Part shown: positions 50,088-58,776 of the stretch, piece after piece
Layout: the number at the start of each line of letters is the position of its first letter
How positions within the stretch are numbered: the first letter of the stretch is position 1
Assembly: GCA_964570665.1 (NCBI GenBank)
Contig: CAZMZH010000010.1
Location: forward strand, 62,001-126,000
Direction of reading: 5' to 3'
DNA: 64,000 bases
Source of the DNA: JAJDAT01 sp964570665
GTDB taxonomy: Bacteria > Nitrospinota > Nitrospinia > Nitrospinales > JAJDAT01
Made by a program: the position numbers and the translations under genes
The notes under the pieces: model-generated
What the model saw: the letters and a program-made list of their open reading frames with translations, nothing else
Database searches by the model: none
What the model was told of the DNA's origin: nothing

Positions 50088-51926
50088 CTACATCATCGCT
50101 TCGGGTTCGAGAAGGGACTCGTGGTCGGGATGATTTTTTACATAAATATGCGGCAAATTGTTAGTGCCAAAATGGGTGATGTAGAGATAAACATGCTCGC
50201 GCGCGTTTAAGCGCAAGGCCCATGGCTCGAAATCGTTTTGGTAAAAACTTTCATAACGTTTCATCGCGTCGTTGATAGTGAGTCCGCTGTCTGGAGTGTA
50301 ATAGTAGTCCAATGCCAGATCGTGATCGGGATTACTTTCCACGGTGATGTTGTAATTGGGTATGTCTTTATAAACGGGCGCGTTTTTATACAAAACGAAA
50401 AAGTACATTTCAACCGAATGAATGATGTCTTGATAATCTAATAAGAATCTTCTTGTATCTTCCGCTTCTTCCTGAGTTTCGCTTGGGAATCCAAAAAATC
50501 CCATGACATGGCTCCAAATACCTACGCGTTTGGCTTCGTTGAGATTTTGAATGGCGACGTCAATTTTGGTGTCTTTTTTGACCAATTTAATAATTCGCTC
50601 GTTGGCGGATTCCAGACCAAAGTATAAAGATCGGCAACCGGATTTTGCGGCTTTGTCCCAAATTTCCGGTTCGATCAATTGGCTTTCGAAACGAATCAAC
50701 GTGGTCCAATAAAAATCCAATCCGCGCTCGATAATCAAATCAGGTAGCTTGATAAATAAAGCCGGTGGAAATGATTCGTCGGTGAAAAGAAAATGTTTGT
50801 TTTTATATTTCGCTTGGATCTGAGCCAACTCGTCTACTATTTGGTCGGCATGTTTGGCTCTAAATTGGTCGATATATCCGGCGCCGTGATCGCAAAAAGT
50901 ACATTTACCCCAATAGCATCCCCGCGTTCCTAAATAAGGCAAAATCATTTCTGGCGCGAAGTATTTATCGAACGGCAAACCGTCGAAATCGGGTATGGGA
51001 GATTCTGAAACGTTTTCTTGATGCATTTTATCGTTGCGTCGAATGCGTCCGCCAGGTTCGCGCCAAGTAAGATTAGCGACGTTTGACATCTCGCGTTCGC
51101 CCTTAAGCGCTTCCACTAATTCAACCAGGGCGTGTTCCCCTTCATAACAAATAAAGGAATCAAACGATTGATCGAAAAACTCTTTTTTGTTGCCAAATTC
51201 TTCTTTTAAACGCGTGACAATGTTACCGCCCACTGTAATATGAATATCCGGAAATTGTCGTTTCAATAATTTGGCAAAGGTCATGCCAGACATCAGTTGA
51301 ACGGGAGTGCCTAGCGTGATCCCAATCAGCCCAGGTTTTTCTTTTTCTACCGCTGGAAATACCAATTGCTTGCACAGATCAATGTAGATATTAACCTTTT
51401 CGTCGTCGGGAGCTTTTAACAGGTCGTCCGAAACCCAGGGTCGGTAAACATTCAAATTACTTTCTACCGGATAAAAATTAATACTCGCTGGGTAATAAGA
51501 AATGGAAATAAATTCCATCACTTCTCTAAAAGCGTTGAGAGCCCATTCCGCTTTATCAATTTCATAAAACTCTTTGGAACGAATGATGTCTTTAGCGCGT
51601 CCCACTTTTTTAGCGTGGTGCTTAAGGTCGAGGAACGTGTATTGATAGAGCATTTTTTTTAGTTCCTGCTCTTCTTCTGTGATGGTTCCCAATCGTTCTT
51701 TAAACCGCATATCTTTTAGGTTTTCATTGATACGGCCCATTACGAATTCTAAGAATTCTTTGGTGAAAAAATGGTCGAACATTTCAACATTTACGTCTTT
51801 TTGGATCACTTCAATCCCGTTTTGTCTTAAAACAGACGTTAACGTTGGCAAAGCTAAATACGGCGCCGTCGGAACCCATTCCGGCGGAAACAACAACATT
51901 ACTTTATTTTTATCGTTCGAAACCAT
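50088..51926 (-). CDS. B12-binding-domain radical SAM protein
   Basis: Iron-sulfur enzyme that uses S-adenosylmethionine radicals, probably with cobalamin. The 612-residue protein has an N-terminal cobalamin-type Rossmann domain (residues ~1-290, PGLIGITLGTPVQLMSGM ~residue 205, FPDIHITVGGNIVTRLKEEF ~residue 231). The radical SAM cluster segment GCYWGKCTFCDHG is at ~residues 337-349, with three cysteines as C-x4-C-x2-C. The barrel continues with FTDESFPPALF and RSLYFGLESANERIIKLVKK (~residue 435). Members methylate unactivated carbons or modify peptides and lipids; the substrate is unknown and no RiPP precursor is seen nearby. Confidence 0.85.
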   Translation of the reverse strand: MVSNDKNKVMLLFPPEWVPTAPYLALPTLTSVLRQNGIEVIQKDVNVEMFDHFFTKEFLEFVMGRINENLKDMRFKERLGTITEEEQELKKMLYQYTFLDLKHHAKKVGRAKDIIRSKEFYEIDKAEWALNAFREVMEFISISYYPASINFYPVESNLNVYRPWVSDDLLKAPDDEKVNIYIDLCKQLVFPAVEKEKPGLIGITLGTPVQLMSGMTFAKLLKRQFPDIHITVGGNIVTRLKEEFGNKKEFFDQSFDSFICYEGEHALVELVEALKGEREMSNVANLTWREPGGRIRRNDKMHQENVSESPIPDFDGLPFDKYFAPEMILPYLGTRGCYWGKCTFCDHGAGYIDQFRAKHADQIVDELAQIQAKYKNKHFLFTDESFPPALFIKLPDLIIERGLDFYWTTLIRFESQLIEPEIWDKAAKSGCRSLYFGLESANERIIKLVKKDTKIDVAIQNLNEAKRVGIWSHVMGFFGFPSETQEEAEDTRRFLLDYQDIIHSVEMYFFVLYKNAPVYKDIPNYNITVESNPDHDLALDYYYTPDSGLTINDAMKRYESFYQNDFEPWALRLNAREHVYLYITHFGTNNLPHIYVKNHPDHESLLEPEAMM

Positions 51927-52258
51927 TTGATTTTAGGATCGTTAAAAAATGTTTTCTCAATACGCCAAAATTTAGCTATAGCGGCCGACTTGGCAATTAT
52001 GGGAACTTTTTATGGTACCATACCCTTAATATTTCGAAAACCTTCTTGCGGTAGTTTTCGCAGAAATCTCAAAAATTACAAAAATGATGGGTTCATAGTG
52101 GATTCCATCAATTTGTCGAACTATAATAAGAACCATCTTAAATCAAAAGCAAACGACTTTCGAAAACGATATCATATAGTTACGGGAGTAAGGAATTCGG
52201 GTTTTTAACCCGGGTCTCTATAAAGTTATTCATTATAAAAGAGGAATTATAATTACCC

Positions 52259-52753
52259 ATGTCTGGAAATGAGACTAGCGACGAAATAAAAGCAAAGATA
52301 ATATTGGATGAGGCAAATCTGGCATTTTGCGAAACTACCGAACGTCAAGACGAGCCAGGGAAAAGAAACCCAGAGGGTTCCGCTTGGGATCAAGGGAAAA
52401 TGGAAGGCGAATACGACGAAGAAGATTTTCAAAAAATCTTGGAACTTCAAGCAAAAGCCGCAGTCATTTGCGACGAACATCCTCATTTGGAAGAATTAAC
52501 GGCTGAGATATTTCAATCAATCACTCCAGAAAACTCAAGCGAAGTCCTAAAGAAATTAGAAGAAACCCCTGAGATTTTGGAATTAGGAAGGGTTAGCGTA
52601 ACGGTATTTTTATTGCGGTTTCCATCTCCAGAATCTTTTATCAATAAGGGGCATCCTTTGGTAATGGCCTCCGACGATTATATGCTCCAAAATTCAGACG
52701 CGCAAAACTGGTACGATTTTAAGAATATTGCGGATGGGTTTGGCTGGGTTTAA
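52259..52753 (+). CDS. hypothetical acidic protein, 164 residues
   Basis: I do not recognise the family. The protein is acidic, soluble and apparently helical, without signal or membrane segment. Residues 20-55 are polar (TERQDEPGKRNPEGSAWDQG), and residues ~60-140 form a helical domain. AAAGAGGAATTATAATTACCC precedes the start with GAGG ~13 bases before the ATG. It is a single-gene unit between the divergent radical SAM gene and the ferredoxin gene. Confidence 0.6.
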   Translation: MSGNETSDEIKAKIILDEANLAFCETTERQDEPGKRNPEGSAWDQGKMEGEYDEEDFQKILELQAKAAVICDEHPHLEELTAEIFQSITPENSSEVLKKLEETPEILELGRVSVTVFLLRFPSPESFINKGHPLVMASDDYMLQNSDAQNWYDFKNIADGFGWV

Positions 52754-52918
52754 GAATAAGTATGTCCTGATTTTTAAATTATTTTGGGACTTGATGAATA
52801 AAAAATTGGTAAGAGCCTAACTTTTTAAGGTTTCGTTAAGGCGGTTTGTGCGCGAGTGAATGGATTGTTCAAGACTGTCTAAAAGCGTTAGGTTTAAATC
52901 AAGGAACTACAATAGAAC

Positions 52919-54322
52919 ATGTCGTTAAGATACAAGTTATCAAAAGAGACGTTTAAAAATAAGAAAATCCCTCCCAAAAGTAAGATGGGCGAGGATCACA
53001 TTTCTGCCGATCAACGTGGAAATGATTCTTCTATTAAGACTGAAAAAGAATCCAGCAGCCCTCTCAGTCTTGACAAAGAAACCATTACAGAAAAGCCTCA
53101 GGTAGAAGAACCCAAAGAAGATGTTTCTCGACGGGATTTGTTTGGTTTTATGAATGTCAAACAATACGCCGAAGAAAATAAGCCTGCCAAGGTTAAAAAG
53201 AAAAAGAAGAAAAAGAAGAAATCTTCAAAAAATAAAGAAGCGGTTGTCGAAGCTGAAGAGACCGTAGTCCCCGAGGTGGTTGTTGAACAAGAATTACCTC
53301 CGGTGGAGGTTCCTAAACCAGGGTTTTTTAAACGAATCTGGAATTGGATTAAATCTTTATTCGGCTCCACACCAGAGGAACCTGTTTCAGTCAATCCTGC
53401 TGTTGCTGCCGATGGGGTAAACGCAGAAAATGTTCCAGAACAAGAAGAAGATGAATTTAAAGTAGAGGTTCGCTTAGTTCAAAGAGAGGGAGATCCTGAG
53501 CCTGTCCCCGAGGAAGATCCTGAACCTGTCGCTAAAGAAGAAAGTGGCTCTTCGGGATTTTTCAATATTTTTGGGAACGACGACGAGCCCGATCCCGAAG
53601 ACACCGAAGTGGATCGCAGGAATCTTTTGCGGCAAGGGGTTCATTACTTCGCCAAACCGGCTGTCGATTCTGTTTCTAAAAAAATAGACACGGTTAACGA
53701 GGCTGTCGATAAGATAACGAAACGTGTTCCGCTTATACGTCCTCCCGGCGCGATTTCCGAAAGAAATTTTTTGCAAGCATGTACTCGATGCGACGCCTGT
53801 ATACACGCATGCCCTAAAGACGCTATTCGCAAAGCTCCCAAATCGATGGGTTTTTTAGTTATGGGAACGCCTTATATAGACCCCATAAAAACTCCCTGCG
53901 TAATGTGCACCGACTTGCCGTGTATTCCGGCTTGCGAAGACAACGCTTTATTGCCGGTTCAACTCGAAGACGTCAATATGGGACACGCCATATTGAACAA
54001 GAAAAATTGTAAAGCGTATTCAAATATTTACTGCCAACAATGTGTTATCGATTGTCCCGTTCCCGGAGCCATTACGCAAAGGGATATGAAACCCGTCATT
54101 CATAAAGACGTTTGCACGGGATGCGGAGTTTGCGCGCGATCTTGCCTAACGGTAAATTCGCCCACGGCGATTAAAATAAAACCGATTATGGTAACGGAAA
54201 ACGAAATATTAAAGAAAAAGATGGAAGAAGAAAAGAAGAAAGCGGACGCTGAAAAGAAGGCTAAGAAAGCGGCAGATGCGATTGCCGAAGCCGCCGCCCA
54301 AGAAGCTGAAGAACAAAAATAA
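52919..54322 (+). CDS. NapG-like multi-cluster ferredoxin with long N-terminal extension
   Basis: Iron-sulfur protein of 467 residues. The C-terminal ~190 residues resemble NapG/MauN-type ferredoxins: RPPGAISERNFLQACTRCDA (in parts), CTRCDACIHACPKDAI (~residue 287), CVMCTDLPCIPAC (~residue 330), CQQCVIDCPVPGAI (~residue 371) and CTGCGVCARSCLTVNSP (~residue 400), i.e. four [4Fe-4S] motifs. The first ~250 residues are unusual: SRRDLFGF (~residue 69), a run of about ten lysines (~residues 94-104), a Trp-rich amphipathic stretch FFKRIWNWIKSLFG (~residue 139) and acidic Pro/Glu repeats. A second VDRRNLLRQG (~residue 235) may mark the original N-terminus. It may feed electrons to or from quinol; no partner oxidoreductase is next to it. 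Confidence 0.75.
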   Translation: MSLRYKLSKETFKNKKIPPKSKMGEDHISADQRGNDSSIKTEKESSSPLSLDKETITEKPQVEEPKEDVSRRDLFGFMNVKQYAEENKPAKVKKKKKKKKKSSKNKEAVVEAEETVVPEVVVEQELPPVEVPKPGFFKRIWNWIKSLFGSTPEEPVSVNPAVAADGVNAENVPEQEEDEFKVEVRLVQREGDPEPVPEEDPEPVAKEESGSSGFFNIFGNDDEPDPEDTEVDRRNLLRQGVHYFAKPAVDSVSKKIDTVNEAVDKITKRVPLIRPPGAISERNFLQACTRCDACIHACPKDAIRKAPKSMGFLVMGTPYIDPIKTPCVMCTDLPCIPACEDNALLPVQLEDVNMGHAILNKKNCKAYSNIYCQQCVIDCPVPGAITQRDMKPVIHKDVCTGCGVCARSCLTVNSPTAIKIKPIMVTENEILKKKMEEEKKKADAEKKAKKAADAIAEAAAQEAEEQK

Positions 54323-54461
54323 CCGCCTGAAAGACACTCCCAATCTTGAAAGATTAATCCTATTCTAGTATAGTACCAAGTTTGCCTGCCTAAGCGGAAC
54401 TCGTTGAAATTTAGGCTTTTCTTTGTTTTTATTACAAAAAATACTTTGACGGAACTTTAGA

Positions 54462-56246
54462 ATGACAACGATTTTAAACAGAACGCACCGATGCAACGAC
54501 CTTACGGATAAGCATATCGGCGAAGAAGTGACTTTATGCGGATGGGTTCATACTCGGCGCGATCATGGCGGATTAATTTTTGTAGATTTGTGGGATAAAC
54601 ATGGAATCACTCAAGTTGTCTTGAATCCTGAAATTGACGAAATTGCGCATGAACAAGCTCATAATATTCGCGGCAACTATGTCATTGGCGTCAAAGGCAA
54701 AGTACGGGCAAGACCGGAGGGGATGGCAAACCCAAAACTGGACACGGGAAAAGTTGAAGTTTACGTTAGCGACTTGAAAATTCTTAATGTTTCTAAAACC
54801 CCTCCCTACGATATTTGGGAAGGGGAGGCCGTCGAAGAATCTAAAAAATTAAAATATCGATTTTTAGATTTAAGAAGTCCGGACTTACAAAGAAATATGA
54901 AATTGCGTTATGACCTCACGCGAATCATGCGGAACGTTCTTCATGAAAACGAGTTTACCGAGCTTGAGACTCCCATGTTAACGCGAAGCACTCCCGAGGG
55001 AGCTAGAGATTATCTAGTGCCTAGCAGATTGAACCCGCAAAACTTTTATGCATTGCCGCAATCGCCGCAAATTTTTAAACAAATTCTCATGGTGAGCGGT
55101 TTTGATCGCTACTTCCAAATTGTGAAATGTTTTCGGGATGAGGACTTACGCAACGATCGTCAGCCAGAATTTACGCAAGTCGATATGGAAATGTCCTTTA
55201 TCGAGGAAGACGATGTTTATAAATTGATGGAAGAAACTTTTTCCAAAGTTTATAAAGAGGTTTTAGGGGAAACCATAGAAACTCCTTTCCCTAGGCTGAC
55301 CTACCGCGAAGCCATGGATCGATTTGGTTCCGATAAACCGGATATTCGCTTTGGTCTGGAATTAGTGGATTTGACCGAAACTGTAAAGGGGACGGACTTT
55401 AAAGTTTTTGCCCAAGTTCTTAAATCGGGCGGACAAGTAAAATCAATTAATGTGAAAAATAGTTCGCAAGTGTTGTCCAGAAAAGCGTTGGACGATCTCA
55501 TAAAGTTGGCGAACGTCTATGGCGCTAAGGGAATGGCGTGGATAAAAATAAATCCAGACGATCCTAACGACTTACAATCTCCAATAACTAAATTCTTTTC
55601 AAAAGAAATGATTGCCGACATAGTGACTAAGATGGACGGCCAGCCTGGAGATACCTTAGTGTTTGTCGCCGATAAACCAAAAATTGTGGCCGACGCGTTA
55701 GCCAATATCCGGTTGGCCTTGGGCAAGCAGTTGGGTTTGATCGATGAAAAACAAAATAAATTTCTTTGGGTTACAGAGTTTCCTTTGGTGGATTACGATG
55801 AAAAAGAAAAGCGGTATGCCGCAATGCATCATCCTTTTACCGCTCCATTAGAGGAAGATTTGGATAAATTTGAATCGTCTCCAGAAACTATGCGCGCTCG
55901 CGCTTACGATCTTGTGTTGAACGGGAACGAAATTGGAGGCGGTAGTATTCGTATTCATCAAAATGAGATTCAAACAAAAATGTTTGAATTACTGGGTATT
56001 GGAGAAGAAGAAGCGCAATCGAAATTTGGCTTTTTGTTAGACGCTCTCCAATACGGAGCGCCCCCTCATGGAGGAATAGCTTTGGGTCTTGACCGAATGG
56101 TCATGTTGCTGGCCCAAACGAATTCAATTCGCGATGTCATTGCGTTTCCAAAAACTCAAAAAGCAACCTGTTTGATGACGCAAGCCCCTTCAGTGGTAGA
56201 TGTAAAACAGTTAAAAGAACTGAAGTTAAAATTTGACCTTTCCTAA
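54462..56246 (+). CDS. aspS: aspartyl-tRNA synthetase
   Basis: Class IIb synthetase that charges tRNA-Asp (perhaps also tRNA-Asn). The 594-residue length indicates the bacterial type with a GAD insertion domain (residues ~290-415). The N-terminal OB-fold has EVTLCGWVHTRRDHGGLIFVDL (in parts, ~residue 20-42). Motif 2 is FRDEDLRNDRQPEFTQVDMEMSF (in parts, ~residues 222-244), and motif 3 is GGIALGLDRMVMLLA (~residue 533-547) with the ATP-binding Arg. No frameshift or missing core residue is seen. The ATG is 13 bp after ACGGAAC; the ribosome-binding site is weak. Confidence 0.96.
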   Translation: MTTILNRTHRCNDLTDKHIGEEVTLCGWVHTRRDHGGLIFVDLWDKHGITQVVLNPEIDEIAHEQAHNIRGNYVIGVKGKVRARPEGMANPKLDTGKVEVYVSDLKILNVSKTPPYDIWEGEAVEESKKLKYRFLDLRSPDLQRNMKLRYDLTRIMRNVLHENEFTELETPMLTRSTPEGARDYLVPSRLNPQNFYALPQSPQIFKQILMVSGFDRYFQIVKCFRDEDLRNDRQPEFTQVDMEMSFIEEDDVYKLMEETFSKVYKEVLGETIETPFPRLTYREAMDRFGSDKPDIRFGLELVDLTETVKGTDFKVFAQVLKSGGQVKSINVKNSSQVLSRKALDDLIKLANVYGAKGMAWIKINPDDPNDLQSPITKFFSKEMIADIVTKMDGQPGDTLVFVADKPKIVADALANIRLALGKQLGLIDEKQNKFLWVTEFPLVDYDEKEKRYAAMHHPFTAPLEEDLDKFESSPETMRARAYDLVLNGNEIGGGSIRIHQNEIQTKMFELLGIGEEEAQSKFGFLLDALQYGAPPHGGIALGLDRMVMLLAQTNSIRDVIAFPKTQKATCLMTQAPSVVDVKQLKELKLKFDLS

Positions 56247-56529
56247 ATAGATAGATTTAGCTTTCCTCGTTATTACCCCCCCCTTAATCTAAATAGCGTT
56301 TTGAGTATATTGACGTATTTAAAAAAGATCGACTTTTTGAGTTTCTTTCTCAAATTCCTGTCCTAGAAGTGTAAATAATCCGAATATTGGCATAACGAAA
56401 GTTATTGTTTTTTGACCTCTTACGATTGTTATGGGTTTTAAAGGCCATTTTTAAGGCTTTAAACGCTAATGAGCCTGAGATTAAACCCGATAAAGTTAGA
56501 AAGATTAACAATTTGCCAAGGAGGGCGAA

Positions 56530-56766
56530 ATGAGTCAGAGTTCAATTCAAGGTATGGTCGTAGCCGCGATAGCCATTTTACTAATAGCAGCGGCGTGTTT
56601 TTCCGGTCCCAGTCCATTGGGTAAATCCATCAGCCGCCAAATCGGGAAAATGCAAAAACATAAAAGCCAAAAAATTCAAAATGAAGCGGGACAGTTCCGC
56701 AAACGCATGACTTTATATAAGAGTTATGAACGTTCTAGATTGGCCGAAGCTAGAAACAATATTTAA
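56530..56766 (+). CDS. small membrane protein, 78 residues
   Basis: Not recognised. A hydrophobic segment near the N-terminus (residues ~8-24, VVAAIAILLIAAACF) is followed by a basic, helical tail (KSISRQIGKMQKHKSQKIQNEA, in parts) that could bind nucleic acid or lipid head groups. AAGGAGGGCG before the ATG is one of the strongest ribosome-binding sites in the window, which argues that it is a real gene. It is followed by a hairpin terminator and is likely transcribed alone. Confidence 0.65.
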   Translation: MSQSSIQGMVVAAIAILLIAAACFSGPSPLGKSISRQIGKMQKHKSQKIQNEAGQFRKRMTLYKSYERSRLAEARNNI

Positions 56767-56830
56767 GCTTTTTAAATACGACGGGTTAGTGGCCAAGTTT
56801 TAAAAGAATTAAACCGAACCATACACCCCC

Positions 56831-56899
56831 ACGGTTGGCGAACTAATAGACGATACCTCCTCCAAGGGTTCATTCTTCGTTGGTTCGTCAACCGTTTTT
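56831..56899 (+). terminator. long-loop hairpin terminator
   Basis: ACGGTTGGCGAAC and GTTCGTCAACCGT pair at 12 of 13 positions around a ~39-base loop, then TTTTTA. It follows the 78-codon gene. Confidence 0.6.
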
Positions 56900-57005
56900 A
56901 AATAAAAACAAAAAATTTCGTGAAAGTTTACGAATTAGGTTGCTGGAGATTTTTTTGGATCAATCTCTGGAAAGCCTTCTTTTAAAAGTATGAAAGGAAT
57001 CCAAT

Positions 57006-57281
57006 ATGACTTCACAAAAAAAGGGAGTGATGGATAACGTTGTCGAAGTGAATACTCTAAAAGGTTTGTTGGAATTCGGAAAATCCTATAAGGTTGACGA
57101 GTCTTCGAAAGGAGACATCGATCAATTTATTTGCCTGGGATGCGGCTTCGTGGAAGAAAGACGTTTCCAAATAAAGAGTGTGGAGAAACCGCAATTTAAC
57201 GTCGGTTTTGGTTTTTTTCAGGATGGCAAAAAAATTACTTTTTGTTGTTTTTGTAGAAAATGCCGAGACATATTTAATTGA
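57006..57281 (+). CDS. small Cys-rich protein, possible Fur-C-domain relative
   Basis: A 91-residue protein with CLGCG (~residue 43) and CCFCRKC (~residue 79-85) as two cysteine clusters for zinc or another metal. Its second half, DQFICLGCGFVEE then a ~30-residue linker and a final CRKC, has the spacing of the C-terminal domain of Fur-family regulators, although the similarity is weaker than in the 82-residue protein at 58.8 kb. There is no helix-turn-helix. AAAGGAATCC precedes the ATG. It lies upstream of the structured segment and the iron island. Confidence 0.6.
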   Translation: MTSQKKGVMDNVVEVNTLKGLLEFGKSYKVDESSKGDIDQFICLGCGFVEERRFQIKSVEKPQFNVGFGFFQDGKKITFCCFCRKCRDIFN

Positions 57282-57299
57282 AGCGCTTTTAAAATATCC

Positions 57300-57600
57300 T
57301 TTATTGGATAAGCCGGATTAACGGCCGTTAAGCGGAGGGAGGTAGCCTCGCACAAAGCGCTTGGCAAGCCGAAAATCCGACCAATTAGATTCTTCCTGGC
57401 ATGGCCAACAAACCAACGAACAGGGGATTTGGGGGAGGCTTGAAAACTATTCGTCAATTTGCCAACCTGAGCCAGGAAGCAAAAATTCAAAAACCAGAGA
57501 CAAAGGAAAAGGGCGCAACCCCCTTTCCTTAGCCAGGGCTTTTCCCGGAGTCATTGGCTGCCAAAGGAAAAGCCGCTTAGGTTTTATCTAGCCAAAAGAA
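57300..57600 (+). ncRNA. candidate structured GGA-rich RNA
   Basis: A gene-free segment visibly richer in G+C than its surroundings. It contains a perfect palindrome TTAACGGCCGTTAA (57318-57331), hairpin AAAGGAAAAGGG/CCCCTTTCCTT (57502-57530) and a perfect 9-bp stem GGCTTTTCC/GGAAAAGCC (57537-57574). On the plus strand GGA occurs about seven times, several times in or next to loops (CCAGGAAGC, CAAAGGAAAAG, CCCGGAGTC). It does not match the conserved cores of tmRNA, RNase P or 6S RNA. A CsrB/RsmZ-like sequestering RNA is a possibility, not shown. Confidence 0.25.
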
Positions 57601-57792
57601 AGTCCCATCTCATTCGAAGCGGCCAAAATAATTAAAAAAAGAACTCCAATTGATAAAAGCGAATTTGTGACGACGAAAAGTTTCATGAACATGAATGATC
57701 TCGTTTTTTAAAGTTATTTGTATAAATGGAGATAACCCTTTTCTGTTTTTTTTCGTTGGGGTGGATTAAAAGTATTGTTTTGAAATTTATTT

Positions 57793-58089
57793 TCATACTG
57801 CGCCCTCCCCAAAATTTAGTTCTCCTAAGCAACGTTTCAAACTAGAGACTCCGCTAGAATGACTTCTTTCTACCGGGATGTTAAATTGCCTAGCGGCTTG
57901 CAAGACTTCTATGACTAAAGGGTGCGACGTCGTTCCCGTAAAGATAACGATTCCTTTCACGCCATTTAATCGTTTTCGGATATCGGGTATTCTTTGGAAA
58001 AAGCATTTAACGTTTAACCCCATATTGAGTCCTATCTTTTCGTAATTTCGTTTTAACCGATCTAATCCGCCTATAATTGCAACGCTCAT
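57793..58089 (-). CDS. DUF2325 family protein
   Basis: The 98-residue protein is a full DUF2325 domain: MSVAIIGGLDRLKRNYEKIG at the N-terminus (Rossmann-like), IVIFTGTTSHPLV at ~residues 47-59, and AARQFNIPVERSHSSGVSSL at ~residues 68-87. The domain is widespread in anaerobes and microaerobes, often beside iron-transport genes, but its biochemical function is not established. Here it is the second gene of a leftward pair controlled by a Fur-like box, which supports a role in iron or metal stress. GAAAGGCGG precedes the ATG. Confidence 0.85.
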   Translation of the reverse strand: MSVAIIGGLDRLKRNYEKIGLNMGLNVKCFFQRIPDIRKRLNGVKGIVIFTGTTSHPLVIEVLQAARQFNIPVERSHSSGVSSLKRCLGELNFGEGAV

Positions 58090-58143
58090 TCGCGATCCGC
58101 CTTTCTTATTTATTTATTGATAGTTTTATTCGCGTAAATTTAT

Positions 58144-58386
58144 TTAGCTTGGCAACAGAGAATGTCTAAACTCGTTGGCAACGCTTTCTTCGCACGTGTG
58201 TTTTATTCCCGATGACTCTCTGATTACTTGCAAAAGTTTTAACGCGGGAGCCAAGCTCAAAGCGCTTAAATAAAGAACCGCGTTTTTTAAATCGTGATCG
58301 GGGTGCAGGCAACAATTTTTTTGAATCCAATGAGTCGCAATGTTTGAATTTCTTTGATTGTTGTTTTTGGTTTTTATGGTTTCCAT
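58144..58386 (-). CDS. small protein upstream of DUF2325 gene
   Basis: An 80-residue protein I do not recognise. I chose the start at 58386 (METIKTKNNNQ) because AAGGAG stands eight bases before it; a longer frame to 58500 would run through a Fur box. It holds a Cys-Cys-x-His segment NCCLHPDHDLKNAVLYLSAL (~residues 24-43), a helical hydrophobic middle and a third Cys near residue 65, so metal binding is possible. It ends 54 bp before the DUF2325 gene and is presumably co-transcribed with it. Confidence 0.6.
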   Translation of the reverse strand: METIKTKNNNQRNSNIATHWIQKNCCLHPDHDLKNAVLYLSALSLAPALKLLQVIRESSGIKHTCEESVANEFRHSLLPS

Positions 58387-58479
58387 ACCCGAACTCCTTT
58401 TGCAGAATGAAAATGATGAAATGACTAAATAGGGTAAAAAGTCCTTTTTTAGAGTTTCATCAGTGAGTAGGTTAATTTT

Positions 58480-58498
58480 AATTTTGATTGTCATTATC
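58480..58498 (-). promoter_or_regulatory. Fur box before the small protein-DUF2325 pair
   Basis: Minus strand reads GATAATGACAATCAAAATT, 15 of 19 matches to GATAATGATAATCATTATC. It lies ~95 bp before the 80-codon gene start, with AT-rich promoter-like sequence around it. Confidence 0.55.
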
Positions 58499-58653
58499 AA
58501 TTTAAAGTGAATTTTTTTTAGTCGTTAGTTTGATAAAGGAATAGAGAGTTTAATCGGAGACTCCATAGCCTTTAACCCGTTTAAGGTTTGTTGCATAGAC
58601 TGTTTGGTTTTCGTGAGCTGCATAATTTAAAGTAGTTATTTTTTCTTGAATTT

Positions 58654-58672
58654 GATATTGATTTTCATTATT
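58654..58672 (+). promoter_or_regulatory. Fur box before the Fur-C-domain gene
   Basis: GATATTGATTTTCATTATT, 16 of 19 matches to the palindromic Fur consensus, about 105 bp before the ATG at 58777. TTAATTAAAGATTATG follows and may include the promoter. Confidence 0.6.
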
Positions 58673-58776
58673 ATATTAATTAAAGATTATGTCAATACTT
58701 TTTTAATATTTTTTTTGAGAAAAATTCGACTCCCCAAAAAATCAAATGTTTTTAAATTGAATGGAAGGAAAAGAAA

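Noticed and set aside
51927..52208. Plus-strand frame of 93 codons upstream of the acidic protein gene
   Set aside because: Starts at the edge of the divergent radical SAM gene, has no ribosome-binding site and no protein-like features; more likely leader sequence.
57218..57490. Minus-strand frame of 90 codons
   Set aside because: Overlaps the end of the 91-codon gene and the structured segment; no ribosome-binding site. The strong hairpins explain the sequence better.
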